Source of the DNA: Paraburkholderia piptadeniae
GTDB taxonomy: Bacteria > Pseudomonadota > Gammaproteobacteria > Burkholderiales > Burkholderiaceae
Direction of reading: 5' to 3'
Length of the DNA: 42,711 nt
Assembly (NCBI RefSeq): GCF_900007165.1
Contig: NZ_CYGY02000005.1
Span: 1-42,711 of the forward strand
Notes under the pieces: generated by a model
The model's input: the letters and a program-made list of their open reading frames with translations, nothing else
The model's database searches: none
What the model was told of the DNA's origin: nothing
Program-made: the position numbers and the translations under genes
Part shown: positions 1 through 8,136 of the stretch, in pieces
How positions within the stretch are numbered: the stretch's first letter is position 1
How the letters are laid out: every line of letters starts with the position of its first letter

Positions 1-31
1 GCGGTTGCAAGCGGTTTTTTGACCGTTGCCT

Positions 32-808
32 TCAGCGATGTTTGAACACGGGTTTGCGCTTCTCGACGAACGCAGCCATCCCTTCCTTCTGGTCCTCGGT
101 TGCGAACAACGAGTGGAACAACCGGCGCTCGAAATGCACACCCTCCGCCAAAGTCGTTTCATAAGCCCGGTTGACGGACTCCTTCACCATCATCACCGCC
201 GGCATCGGAAACTCGGCGATCGTCGCCGCCGCGGCAATGGCCTCATCGATTAGCGTCGCAGCAGAAATCACACGCGACACCAGCCCCACGCGCTCGGCCT
301 CCGCTGCGTCCATAAACCGGGCCGTCAGGCACATATCCATCGCCTTCGCCTTCGATACAGCGCGCGGTAGTCGCTGCGTACCGCCTGCACCCGGCATGAT
401 CCCGAGCTTGATTTCCGGTTGACCGAACTTTGCCGTGTCGGCTGCAAAGATGATGTCGCACATCATCGCGAGCTCACAGCCGCCACCCAATGCGAAACCG
501 GCCACCGCCGCGATGATCGGCTTCCGAATCGATCGGACGGCTTCCCAATTTCGAGTGATGTAGTCGCCCTTGTAGACATCCATATAGGAATAGGTCGCCA
601 TCATTCCGATGTCCGCACCCGCCGCAAACGCCTTTTCACTCCCGGTGATGACAATGGCGCCAATGCCCTCATCCGAGTCGAACGTACGCAGGGCCTCACC
701 GAGCTCGTCCATCAGAGCGTCGTTGAGCGCGTTGAGCGCCTTTGGACGGTTCAGCGTAACAAGGCCTACGCGGCCACGTGTCTCAACCAGAATGTTCTCG
801 AAAGCCAT
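32..808 (-). CDS. paaF: 2,3-dehydroadipyl-CoA hydratase (enoyl-CoA hydratase) PaaF
   Basis: A 258-residue crotonase-fold protein of normal family length. It has the oxyanion-hole segment [11 protein letters not shown] near residues 60-70, the motif [15 protein letters not shown] with Glu112, and [20 protein letters not shown] with Glu132. These two glutamates match the catalytic pair of classical enoyl-CoA hydratases, so a hydratase is favoured over an isomerase. The start is supported by an AGGAGGA ribosome-binding site directly upstream on the minus strand. In phenylacetate catabolism PaaF hydrates 2,3-didehydroadipyl-CoA to 3-hydroxyadipyl-CoA in the cytoplasm. The gene is divergent from paaN, with a TetR-type palindrome between them, which supports the paa assignment over a fatty-acid role. 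A general short-chain hydratase cannot be excluded from sequence alone. Confidence 0.88.
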   Translation of the reverse strand: MAFENILVETRGRVGLVTLNRPKALNALNDALMDELGEALRTFDSDEGIGAIVITGSEKAFAAGADIGMMATYSYMDVYKGDYITRNWEAVRSIRKPIIAAVAGFALGGGCELAMMCDIIFAADTAKFGQPEIKLGIMPGAGGTQRLPRAVSKAKAMDMCLTARFMDAAEAERVGLVSRVISAATLIDEAIAAAATIAEFPMPAVMMVKESVNRAYETTLAEGVHFERRLFHSLFATEDQKEGMAAFVEKRKPVFKHR

Positions 809-880
809 GCACTCCTCCTAAGTGTTTACCTGCAGACGCGAGGGGCTCGCGCTGCATCCTAATAATGCTAACATTCACCA

Positions 881-894
881 ACCAACCGGTCGGT
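881..894. promoter_or_regulatory. Putative PaaR (TetR-family) operator between paaF and paaN
   Basis: A 14-bp imperfect palindrome, ACCAACCGGTCGGT, lies in the only divergent intergenic region of the paa cluster; 6 of 7 base pairs are symmetric about 887/888. On the minus strand a TTGACC hexamer (897-892) overlaps it and could be the -35 box of paaF, so a bound repressor would block that promoter. In Burkholderia the paa genes are known to be repressed by the TetR-family regulator PaaR, relieved by phenylacetyl-CoA. The assignment to PaaR is inference; no regulator gene is in the window. Confidence 0.55.
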
Positions 895-926
895 CAATGA
901 ATCGACGAGGTTTCCTCCACCGTTCA

Positions 927-2636
927 ATGAGCACGTCGCCCGCCATGACCCATCCGCTATTTACGAAGCACGAAGACACGCTGCAGAAAGCTCTTACCGC
1001 CATCGAGACCCGCGGCTACTGGAGCCCGTTCCCGGAAATGCCGAGTCCCAAAGTGTACGGGGAAACCGCCAACGCGGACGGCGAAGCGGCATTCAAAGCC
1101 CATCTGAACAAGACATTTGAACTCGACCAGCCGAGCACGGGCGAGACGGTTGGCGCAGAGCAATCTCCGTTTGGCTTTCCGCTTGGCATCCGCTACCCGA
1201 AGTCAGAGCCGGATGCACTGATCGCCGCCGCCGCCCAAGCCCAACGCAAATGGCGTGAAGCCGGTCCGAAAGCGTGGATCGGCGTGAGCCTCGAAATCCT
1301 CACGCGTATCAATCGCTTGAGCTTCGAGATCGGCTATAGCGTGATGCACACGACCGGCCAAGCTTTCATGATGGCGTTCCAGGCGGGTGGTCCGCACGCC
1401 CAGGACCGCGCACTCGAAGCCATCGCCTACGCGTGGGACCAGTTGCGCCGCATTCCTGCCGATGCTCACTGGGAAAAACCGCAAGGCAAGAATCCGCCGC
1501 TCGCGATGCAAAAGCACTTCAACATCGTGCCGCGCGGGACAGCCCTCGTACTCGGATGCTGCACGTTCCCGACATGGAACGGCTACCCCGGCCTCTTCGC
1601 CGACCTTGCAACCGGCAACACGGTCATCGTCAAGCCGCACCCGGGCGCGATCCTTCCGCTCGCGATCACCGTGCGCATCGCCCGCGACGTGCTGCGTGAA
1701 GCCGGCTTCGATCCGAACGTCGTGACCTTGCTCGCGACTAATCCCAACGATGGAGAACTCGTCCAGAACCTCGCGCGCCGCCCGGAAATCAAGCTGATCG
1801 ACTTCACGGGCAGCACGCAAAACGGTACCTGGCTGGAGCGCAACGCGCACCAGGCGCAGGTGTTCACCGAAAAGGCTGGCGTCAACCAGATCGTGATCGA
1901 CTCTGCCGACGACCTCAAATCGGTCGCGCGCAACATCGCCTTTTCGCTCGCGCTGTACTCCGGACAGATGTGCACGGCTCCGCAAAACATCTACGTGCCG
2001 CGCGATGGCATTCGCACCGCCGAAGGCACGGTCTCTTTCGATGCCGTCGCTGAGGCAATCGCCGGCGCTGTCCAGAAACTCTGCTCCGATGCTGCCCGCG
2101 CCGTCGAACTGCTCGGTGCGATCCAGAACGAAAGCGTGATCCAACGACTCGACGAAGCGCGCAAGCTCGGGCGTGTTCTCGCGGACAGCCAGTCACTCGA
2201 ACACCCGGCGTTCGCGGACGCCCGCGTACGCACCCCGCTGGTTCTCCAACTCGATGCCGCGAAGGACGAGGCCCAGTTCACACGAGAGTGGTTCGGCCCG
2301 ATCTCCTTCGTGATCGCGACGGACTCGACGGACCAGTCGCTCGATCTGGCCGGACGTATCGCCGCCGAGCACGGCGCGCTGACGCTCGCCGTCTACAGCA
2401 CCGACGACAAGGTGATCGAAGCAGCCGAGGAAGCATCGATTCGCGGCGGTGTCGCGCTGTCCATCAACCTGACGGGCGGCGTGTTCGTCAACCAGTCGGC
2501 GGCGTTCTCGGACTTTCACGGCACGGGCGCCAACCCGGCTGCCAACGCCGCGCTCGCGGACGCAGCCTTCGTGGCGAATCGCTTCCGCGTCGTTCAAAGC
2601 CGGGTTCATGTTGAACCGAAGGCTGTTCCGGCGTAA
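927..2636 (+). CDS. paaN: Phenylacetate degradation protein PaaN (aldehyde dehydrogenase-like; called PaaZ in B. cenocepacia)
   Basis: About 569 residues with an aldehyde-dehydrogenase fold. An N-terminal extension of roughly 120 residues precedes the NAD(P)-binding part (PRGTALVLGCCTFPTWNGYPGLF, TGNTVIVKPHPGAILPL) and the catalytic segment LYSGQMCTAPQNIYVP with the predicted nucleophile Cys349. It has the length and character of the single-domain PaaN family and lacks the C-terminal MaoC hydratase domain of E. coli PaaZ. The known role is oxidation of the semialdehyde formed when oxepin-CoA is ring-opened; a partner hydratase must be encoded elsewhere. The start is uncertain: in-frame ATGs occur at 822, 897, 927 and 945. 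Those at 822 and 897 sit before or against the operator, and family resemblance begins near MTHPLFTKHEDTL (945). None has a strong ribosome-binding site, so I chose 927. Confidence 0.85.
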   Translation: MSTSPAMTHPLFTKHEDTLQKALTAIETRGYWSPFPEMPSPKVYGETANADGEAAFKAHLNKTFELDQPSTGETVGAEQSPFGFPLGIRYPKSEPDALIAAAAQAQRKWREAGPKAWIGVSLEILTRINRLSFEIGYSVMHTTGQAFMMAFQAGGPHAQDRALEAIAYAWDQLRRIPADAHWEKPQGKNPPLAMQKHFNIVPRGTALVLGCCTFPTWNGYPGLFADLATGNTVIVKPHPGAILPLAITVRIARDVLREAGFDPNVVTLLATNPNDGELVQNLARRPEIKLIDFTGSTQNGTWLERNAHQAQVFTEKAGVNQIVIDSADDLKSVARNIAFSLALYSGQMCTAPQNIYVPRDGIRTAEGTVSFDAVAEAIAGAVQKLCSDAARAVELLGAIQNESVIQRLDEARKLGRVLADSQSLEHPAFADARVRTPLVLQLDAAKDEAQFTREWFGPISFVIATDSTDQSLDLAGRIAAEHGALTLAVYSTDDKVIEAAEEASIRGGVALSINLTGGVFVNQSAAFSDFHGTGANPAANAALADAAFVANRFRVVQSRVHVEPKAVPA

Positions 2637-2694
2637 GTCGGCCGAACGATATAGGACGTTTGACCGGCGTTTTGGCCTATGACCTACGGCCGAC
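2637..2694 (+). other. Structured paaN-paaJ spacer (nested inverted repeats)
   Basis: Directly after the paaN stop codon, GTCGGCCG (2637-2644) pairs with CGGCCGAC (2687-2694). Inside it ATAGG (2651-2655) pairs with CCTAT (2676-2680). No T-run follows, so it is not a canonical terminator. It could be an intercistronic stability or processing element separating paaN from paaJGIK expression. The function is inferred from symmetry and position only. Confidence 0.45.
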
Positions 2695-2775
2695 TGATCG
2701 CGCATCAAACGTCGCACTAACATGCAGTCCACGGGCCAGTGTCCGCGCCGGCCCCCTCTTCGCAGGAACTCCGAC

Positions 2776-3978
2776 ATGACTGATGCCTTTATCTGTGACG
2801 CGATCCGCACCCCCTTCGGCCGCTACGGCGGGGCCCTGAAAGACGTTCGCGCCGACGACCTCGGCGCCGTTCCGATCAAAGCGCTGATCGAACGAAACCC
2901 GGGCGTGGACTGGCGCGCGCTCGACGATGTGATCTACGGTTGCGCGAATCAGGCGGGTGAAGACAACCGCAACGTCGCGCGCATGTCGGCGCTGCTCGCA
3001 GGGCTGCCGACCGATGCGCCCGGCGCGACGCTCAACCGTCTGTGCGGCTCGGGCATGGACGCAGTCGGTACGGCAGCCCGCGCCATCAAGGCCGGCGAAG
3101 CGCGTTTGATGATCGCGGGCGGCGTGGAAAGCATGACGCGCGCACCGTTCGTGATGGGCAAGGCAACGTCCGCGTTTTCGCGGCAATCCGAAATCCATGA
3201 CACGACGATTGGCTGGCGCTTCGTCAATACCCAGATGAAGCGCGATTACGGCGTCGACTCGATGCCCGAGACAGCAGAAAACGTCGCCGTCGACTTGAAC
3301 GTGAGTCGCGCCGATCAGGACGCGTTCGCGCTGCGCAGCCAGCAGAAGGCCGCCCGAGCGCAACGCGACGGAACGCTCGCGCAGGAAATCGTCGCCGTCG
3401 AGATTCCGCAGAAAAAAGGCGAACCGGTTCGCGTGACGCTCGACGAGCATCCGCGCGAAACGTCGCTCGAAGCGCTCGGTAAGCTGAAGGGCGTCGTGCG
3501 CCCGGACGGATCAGTGACGGCGGGCAACGCATCGGGCGTGAACGACGGCGCGTGCGCGCTGTTGCTCGCCAACCAGGCCGCCGCGGACCAGTATGGCTTG
3601 CGCCGCCGCGCCCGCGTGCTCGGCATGGCGACGGCCGGCGTCGAGCCGCGCATCATGGGCATCGGCCCCGCGCCCGCCACGCAAAAACTCCTGAAGCAAC
3701 TCGACATGACCCTCGATCAGTTCGACGTCATCGAACTCAATGAAGCGTTCGCATCGCAAGGTCTTGCCGTTCTGCGCCAACTCGGCGTGCACGACGACGA
3801 CCCGCGTGTGAATCCGAACGGCGGCGCCATTGCGCTTGGGCATCCGCTCGGCGCGTCGGGTGCGCGTCTGATCACGACGGCGCTGTATCAGCTGGAGCGC
3901 ATCAATGGACGGTTTGCCCTGTGCACGATGTGCATCGGCGTCGGCCAGGGTATCGCGCTCGCCATCGAGCGCGTCTGA
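2776..3978 (+). CDS. paaJ: 3-oxoadipyl-CoA thiolase (PaaJ/PcaF type)
   Basis: A 400-residue thiolase of usual length. The active-site residues are visible: nucleophile Cys90 in NRLCGSGMDAVG, His356 in GGAIALGHPLGASGAR, and Cys386 in CTMCIGVGQGIA. The start MTDAFICDAIRTPFGRYGG matches the family N terminus and follows an AGGA box at 2764; an upstream in-frame ATG at 2722 would add an unrelated 18-residue tail. The enzyme cleaves 3-oxoadipyl-CoA to succinyl-CoA and acetyl-CoA, the last step of the phenylacetyl-CoA pathway, also shared with the beta-ketoadipate pathway. Its place between paaN and paaG favours the phenylacetate role. Older Burkholderia literature may label this gene paaE, which should not be confused with the reductase PaaE of the epoxidase. 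Confidence 0.9.
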   Translation: MTDAFICDAIRTPFGRYGGALKDVRADDLGAVPIKALIERNPGVDWRALDDVIYGCANQAGEDNRNVARMSALLAGLPTDAPGATLNRLCGSGMDAVGTAARAIKAGEARLMIAGGVESMTRAPFVMGKATSAFSRQSEIHDTTIGWRFVNTQMKRDYGVDSMPETAENVAVDLNVSRADQDAFALRSQQKAARAQRDGTLAQEIVAVEIPQKKGEPVRVTLDEHPRETSLEALGKLKGVVRPDGSVTAGNASGVNDGACALLLANQAAADQYGLRRRARVLGMATAGVEPRIMGIGPAPATQKLLKQLDMTLDQFDVIELNEAFASQGLAVLRQLGVHDDDPRVNPNGGAIALGHPLGASGARLITTALYQLERINGRFALCTMCIGVGQGIALAIERV

Positions 3979-4021
3979 ACGGCGCGACACTGAATTCCGT
4001 ATGGAGACGAGGAGACAACCG

Positions 4022-4813
4022 ATGCCATATGAAGCGATCCGCGTAGACATCGACGCCGCCACGCGCGTCGCCACCGTGACGCTGAACCGCCCTGACAAGC
4101 TGAACAGCTTCACACGTGCGATGCATCACGAACTGAGCGCGGCACTGGACGAAGTCGAAACGGCAGGCGCCCGCGCGCTCGTGCTCACGGGTGCGGGCCG
4201 CGGCTTCTGCGCCGGCCAGGATCTCGCCGATCTCGACTTCACGCCGGGCGCAATGACGGACCTGGGCGACCTGATCGACAAGCACTTCAATCCGTTGATC
4301 CGCCGCTTGCAAGCCCTTCCGCTGCCGGTGATCGCGGCCGTGAACGGCACCGCGGCAGGCGCCGGCGCGAATCTCGCGTTGGCGTGCGACCTGGTGCTGG
4401 CCGCGCGCTCGGCCAGCTTCATTCAGGCATTCGTGAAAATCGGTCTGGTGCCCGATTCCGGCGGCACGTGGTTCCTGCCGCAACGCATCGGCATGGCGCG
4501 TGCGTTGGGGCTCGCGATCACCGGCGACAAGCTCAGCGCGGAAAAAGCGGAAAGCTGGGGTCTCATCTGGCAAGTCGTCGACGACGCCGACTTGCAAAGC
4601 ACGGCAGCCAGACTGGCGACGCAGCTCGCGCAGCAGCCAACGCGCGCCATCGCCGCGATCAAGCAGGCCATGCGGGCAAGCGCGACACAAACACTCGATC
4701 AGCAACTCGATCTCGAACGCGACATGCAGCGCGAACTGGGCGCATCGCATGACTATGAGGAAGGTGTCCGTGCGTTCATCGAAAAACGCGCGCCGCGCTT
4801 TGAGGGCCGCTGA
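4022..4813 (+). CDS. paaG: 1,2-epoxyphenylacetyl-CoA isomerase PaaG
   Basis: A 263-residue crotonase-family protein, almost the length of E. coli PaaG. It shows GRGFCAGQDLADLD (60-72), VNGTAAGAGANLALACD (107-123) and KIGLVPDSGGTWFLP with Asp145, at the place of the catalytic aspartate of PaaG. The two hydratase glutamates seen in PaaF are absent (Ala/Asn and Ala positions), as expected for an isomerase. It converts ring-1,2-epoxyphenylacetyl-CoA to oxepin-CoA and also isomerises the later double-bond intermediate. The start MPYEAIRVDID follows GAGGAG about 8 bases upstream; a longer reading from 3905 overlaps paaJ and is rejected. The stop codon is one base from the paaI start, indicating translational coupling. 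Confidence 0.92.
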   Translation: MPYEAIRVDIDAATRVATVTLNRPDKLNSFTRAMHHELSAALDEVETAGARALVLTGAGRGFCAGQDLADLDFTPGAMTDLGDLIDKHFNPLIRRLQALPLPVIAAVNGTAAGAGANLALACDLVLAARSASFIQAFVKIGLVPDSGGTWFLPQRIGMARALGLAITGDKLSAEKAESWGLIWQVVDDADLQSTAARLATQLAQQPTRAIAAIKQAMRASATQTLDQQLDLERDMQRELGASHDYEEGVRAFIEKRAPRFEGR

Positions 4814-4814
4814 C

Positions 4815-5276
4815 ATGTCCACGCAACCTGACCTGAGCAATACGATGACGCCCGACGAACTCGCCCGCGCAACCGCCGACGCCATGTACGCCAAGGACGC
4901 CTGCAGTCAGGCGCTCGGCATCGAAATTGTCGAGGTACGCGCAGGCTACGCGTGTATGCGCATGAGCGTGCGACCCGAGTTTTTGAACGGGCATCAGATC
5001 TGTCACGGCGGACTGATGTTCACGCTCGCCGATACGGCATTCGCCTTCGCCTGCAACTCGTACAACATCACCACCGTCGCCGCGGGCTGCTCGATCGAGT
5101 TTCTGCGGCCCGTGCAAGGCGGCGACATCCTCACTGCGGAAGCTGTCGAGCAGACATTGAGCGGCCGCAGCGGCATCTACGACATTCGTGTCACGAATCG
5201 AGCAAACGAAACCGTCGCGATGTTTCGCGGCAAGTCCGCGCAGATCAAAGGCACGGTGATTCCCATCGACAACTGA
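4815..5276 (+). CDS. paaI: Hydroxyphenylacetyl-CoA thioesterase PaaI
   Basis: A 153-residue hotdog-fold thioesterase. The segment NGHQICHGGLMFTLADTAF contains the family HGG turn and Asp73, equivalent to the catalytic aspartate of E. coli PaaI. The core continues with NITTVAAGCSIEFLRPV and the GDILTAEAVEQT strand. The known role is hydrolysis of ring-hydroxylated phenylacetyl-CoA, which prevents CoA trapping when dead-end products form. ATG 4815 starts one base after the paaG stop, consistent with coupling, and the downstream paaK is separated by about 77 bases. The reading frame is open upstream inside paaG, but that part has no family similarity. Confidence 0.92.
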   Translation: MSTQPDLSNTMTPDELARATADAMYAKDACSQALGIEIVEVRAGYACMRMSVRPEFLNGHQICHGGLMFTLADTAFAFACNSYNITTVAAGCSIEFLRPVQGGDILTAEAVEQTLSGRSGIYDIRVTNRANETVAMFRGKSAQIKGTVIPIDN

Positions 5277-5353
5277 CGGTGCGCCTGATCGCGCCATAAA
5301 TCACTGCTCCGCCTCTCGCGCTGCAACCTATTCTGAAAGAAAGGAGACACCCG

Positions 5354-6658
5354 ATGACTACCCCGCTCCCGCTCGACCCAATCGAAAAGGCGAGCCGCGA
5401 CGAGCTCGCTGCACTCCAGCTCGAACGGCTGAAATGGTCGCTCACGCATGCGTATGAAAATTCGCCCGTCTATCGTCGCAAGTTCGATGAAGCAGGTGTG
5501 CATCCGTCAGAGCTGAAGTCGCTTTCCGACCTGTCGCGTTTCCCGTTCACCACGAAGAAGGATCTGCGCGACAACTATCCGTTTGGCCTCTTCGCCGTGC
5601 CACAGGAGCAGATCTCGCGGATTCACGCATCGTCGGGTACGACGGGCAAGCCGACCGTCGTCGGCTATACCGCGCGCGACATCGACAACTGGGCCAACCT
5701 CGTCGCGCGCTCGATTCGCGCGGCAGGCGCGCGGCGCGGCGACAAGGTGCATGTGAGCTACGGCTACGGCCTCTTCACGGGCGGTCTCGGCGCGCACTAT
5801 GGCGCCGAGCGCGCAGGCCTGACGGTGATTCCATTCGGCGGGGGGCAGACCGAGAAGCAGGTGCAGCTGATCCAGGATTTCCGCCCCGACATCATCATGG
5901 TGACGCCGAGCTACATGCTGTCGATCGCCGACGAAATGGAGCGCCAAGGCATCGAACCCAAGGAATGCTCGCTGCGCATTGGCATCTTCGGTGCGGAACC
6001 GTGGACCAACGACATGCGCCTTGCGATCGAAGAGCGGATGGGTATCGACGCAGTGGACATCTACGGCCTGTCCGAAGTGATGGGGCCGGGCGTGGCATCG
6101 GAATGCGTCGAGACCAAAGACGGTCCGACGATCTGGGAAGACCATTTCTATCCGGAGATCATCAATCCCGAGACGGGCGAAGTGCTGCCGGACGGCGAGC
6201 TTGGCGAACTCGTGTTCACGTCGCTAACGAAGGAAGCACTGCCCATCATCCGTTACCGCACCCGGGATCTGACGCGTCTGCTGCCAGGCACCGCGCGCAC
6301 GATGCGCCGTATGGAAAAGATCACGGGCCGCTCGGACGACATGATGATCATCCGCGGCGTCAATGTGTTCCCCACGCAGATCGAGGAGCTTTTGCTGAAG
6401 CAGCACGCGCTGGCGCCGCACTATCAGATCGTGCTGACCAAAGAAGGTCCGCTCGACGTGATGACGCTGAACGTCGAACCGTGTCCGGAGACCGCGCCGG
6501 ATACGGCCGCGCTCACCGCCGCGAAACAGGCGCTCGCATATGACATCAAGGCGATGATCGGCGTCACCGCGAATGTCGTCGTACAGGCTGTCAACGCCAT
6601 CGAGCGTTCGGTGGGCAAGGCGCGTCGCGTGGTGGACAAGCGCAAAGCAGGCGCTTGA
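5354..6658 (+). CDS. paaK: Phenylacetate-CoA ligase PaaK
   Basis: A 434-residue AMP-forming ligase of the short PaaK family. The N-terminal microdomain (LTHAYENSPVYRRKFDEAG) leads to the phosphate loop SSGTTGKP at 93-100. YGYGLFTGGLGAHYGAER, IYGLSEVMGPGVA, LPIIRYRTRDLTRLLPG and ITGRSDDMMIIRGVNVFPTQ follow in the normal order. It activates phenylacetate with ATP and CoA, the entry step of the pathway. AAGGAG at 5341-5346 gives a strong ribosome-binding site for this ATG. It is the last gene of the rightward paa unit, with a hairpin 40 bases after the stop. Confidence 0.95.
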   Translation: MTTPLPLDPIEKASRDELAALQLERLKWSLTHAYENSPVYRRKFDEAGVHPSELKSLSDLSRFPFTTKKDLRDNYPFGLFAVPQEQISRIHASSGTTGKPTVVGYTARDIDNWANLVARSIRAAGARRGDKVHVSYGYGLFTGGLGAHYGAERAGLTVIPFGGGQTEKQVQLIQDFRPDIIMVTPSYMLSIADEMERQGIEPKECSLRIGIFGAEPWTNDMRLAIEERMGIDAVDIYGLSEVMGPGVASECVETKDGPTIWEDHFYPEIINPETGEVLPDGELGELVFTSLTKEALPIIRYRTRDLTRLLPGTARTMRRMEKITGRSDDMMIIRGVNVFPTQIEELLLKQHALAPHYQIVLTKEGPLDVMTLNVEPCPETAPDTAALTAAKQALAYDIKAMIGVTANVVVQAVNAIERSVGKARRVVDKRKAGA

Positions 6659-6698
6659 CCGTCGGAATTACCGAGCGGAGACGAAGCGCATAAGCAAA

Positions 6699-6731
6699 GC
6701 CCGACGGCAGCCATATGAGCCGCCGTCGGGC
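6699..6731. terminator. Convergent paaK/mltA hairpin
   Basis: GCCCGACGGC (6699-6708) pairs with GCCGTCGGGC (6722-6731), a perfect 10-bp GC-rich stem with a 13-base loop, between the convergent ends of paaK and mltA. T-runs are weak on both sides, so it may be a bidirectional terminator of moderate strength or only an RNA 3'-end protector. Confidence 0.55.
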
Positions 6732-6788
6732 CATGCATCGGCAAAAAACGTCAAGAGCAAGAACCGAAGCTCAAGAAAAGAACAAAGC

Positions 6789-7913
6789 TCACGAATTGGG
6801 TAACAGCAGCCACATCCGTCCAGCCTGTTTCATCTTCCCCGCCAGATCGCCGGCTTCATCGCCGAGCCCCCAGAAGTAGTCTGCGCGCACGCCGCCCTTG
6901 ATCGCCGTGCCCGTATCCTGCGCGAACACCAGGCGATTCATCGGCGCATTGGTCATCGGGCGCGTTGTCTGGAGGAACACCGGCGTGCCGAGCGGAATCG
7001 ACGAAGGATCGACGGCAATCGAACGCTCGGGCGTCAGCGGCACGCCCAGCGCGCCGATCGGACCATCAGCGCCGCCCGACGGCATCGGCTCGTTCGACGG
7101 CATCTCGCGGAAGAACACGAAGCGCGGGTTCGTATCGAGCAACGCATCGACACGCGTCGGGTTCGCGCGAGCCCAGCCCTTGATGCCTTGCATGGTCGCC
7201 TGCGCGGGCGTGAGTTCACCGTGGTCGAGCAGCCACCGGCCAATCGACTTGTACGGCTGGTTGTTCGTCCCGCCGAAGCCGACGCGCATCACGCTGCCGT
7301 CTTCCATCACGATGCGTCCCGAGCCCTGAACCTGCAGGAAGAAGGCCTCGATGGGGTCGTCCACCCAGACAAGCTCGTTGCCGTTCAGCACGCCCGCGCG
7401 CTCGAGTTGAGCGCGCGCCGGCAGAGCAGCGCCCGGACGATACGCCGAAGGCCAACGGTACAAGGCGGTCTGATACACGCCATGGCGCACGCGCGAACCG
7501 CGCAGTAGCGGCTCGTAGTAGCCTGTCACGAGGCCGTCCAGCGTCCCGTCGGTATTGGCGAACTGAAACGGCGTGAAGTAGGTTTCGAAGAAGGTGCGCG
7601 CGCTGGCCACGTCGAGGTCATCCAGCAGCAATGCCGCCGCGCATGCGCGCCGCCACGTCGGCTGGCTCGCGAGTCGCACGCAGTTCTGCCGCAGCGCCGC
7701 CGCAGCGCCGATCAGCGAATCGTCCTGCCAGCCCGGCACCTGTCGCCACGCAACGGCCGTCAGTCGCTGGGCGGCCATCTGGCCGGGGATGATCGCGGCG
7801 CCCGTCGGCGGCGAAACGGACGGCCGCAGCGCGCCGCCTCCCCCGCACGACGCAAGCAATACGGCAACCGACAGTGCACCCGCCCAGGCGGCGGCCCGGC
7901 GGGCAAAGCGCAT
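6789..7913 (-). CDS. mltA: Membrane-bound lytic murein transglycosylase A (lipoprotein)
   Basis: A 374-residue predicted lipoprotein: a basic N terminus, hydrophobic stretch and lipobox LASC with Cys23. The MltA domain follows (YFTPFQFANTDGTLDGLVTGYYEPLLRGS, VQGSGRIVMEDGSVMRVGF). The C-terminal 3D domain LVFAQDTGTAIKGGVRADYFWG carries the conserved aspartates near 333 and 345; the second aligns with the catalytic Asp of E. coli MltA. The enzyme cleaves the MurNAc-GlcNAc bond of peptidoglycan with 1,6-anhydro formation, acting at the inner face of the outer membrane. The reading frame extends upstream to 8201, but the signal peptide places the start at 7913, which lies only 16-28 bases from the start of the divergent small gene. 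Confidence 0.93.
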   Translation of the reverse strand: MRFARRAAAWAGALSVAVLLASCGGGGALRPSVSPPTGAAIIPGQMAAQRLTAVAWRQVPGWQDDSLIGAAAALRQNCVRLASQPTWRRACAAALLLDDLDVASARTFFETYFTPFQFANTDGTLDGLVTGYYEPLLRGSRVRHGVYQTALYRWPSAYRPGAALPARAQLERAGVLNGNELVWVDDPIEAFFLQVQGSGRIVMEDGSVMRVGFGGTNNQPYKSIGRWLLDHGELTPAQATMQGIKGWARANPTRVDALLDTNPRFVFFREMPSNEPMPSGGADGPIGALGVPLTPERSIAVDPSSIPLGTPVFLQTTRPMTNAPMNRLVFAQDTGTAIKGGVRADYFWGLGDEAGDLAGKMKQAGRMWLLLPNS

Positions 7914-7941
7914 ACAATGATTGTTCTTGATGGAAACTGCC

Positions 7942-8112
7942 ATGTCTGATCTGTTCGACGAATACCCGATGCTCATCTTCGCGCTGGAGTCGCTCCTCGC
8001 GCTCTTCCTGCTGATTTTCATCGTTGTGTGGACGGCGTCTGGCAAGAAGAAAGCCGCACGCCAGCAGCAGGACACGAAGCCGGCCCCGCCGCAGCAACAA
8101 CCGCGTCGCTGA
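7942..8112 (+). CDS. Small single-pass membrane protein, function unknown
   Basis: 56 residues from ATG 7942 (an alternative ATG at 7930 adds four). After an acidic N terminus (MSDLFDEYPM) comes one strongly hydrophobic helix, about residues 8-30, then a basic Lys/Arg-rich and Gln/Pro-rich cytoplasmic-type tail (GKKKAARQQQ...PPQQQPRR). GGAA six bases before ATG 7942 is a possible weak ribosome-binding site. It is divergent from mltA with almost no intergenic space. I do not recognise a named family. The one-helix plus charged-tail layout resembles many small inner-membrane proteins. Chance coding is possible but the hydrophobic segment argues for a real gene. Confidence 0.55.
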   Translation: MSDLFDEYPMLIFALESLLALFLLIFIVVWTASGKKKAARQQQDTKPAPPQQQPRR

Positions 8113-8136
8113 TCGAACGCGCGCGGCACTTTCCGT

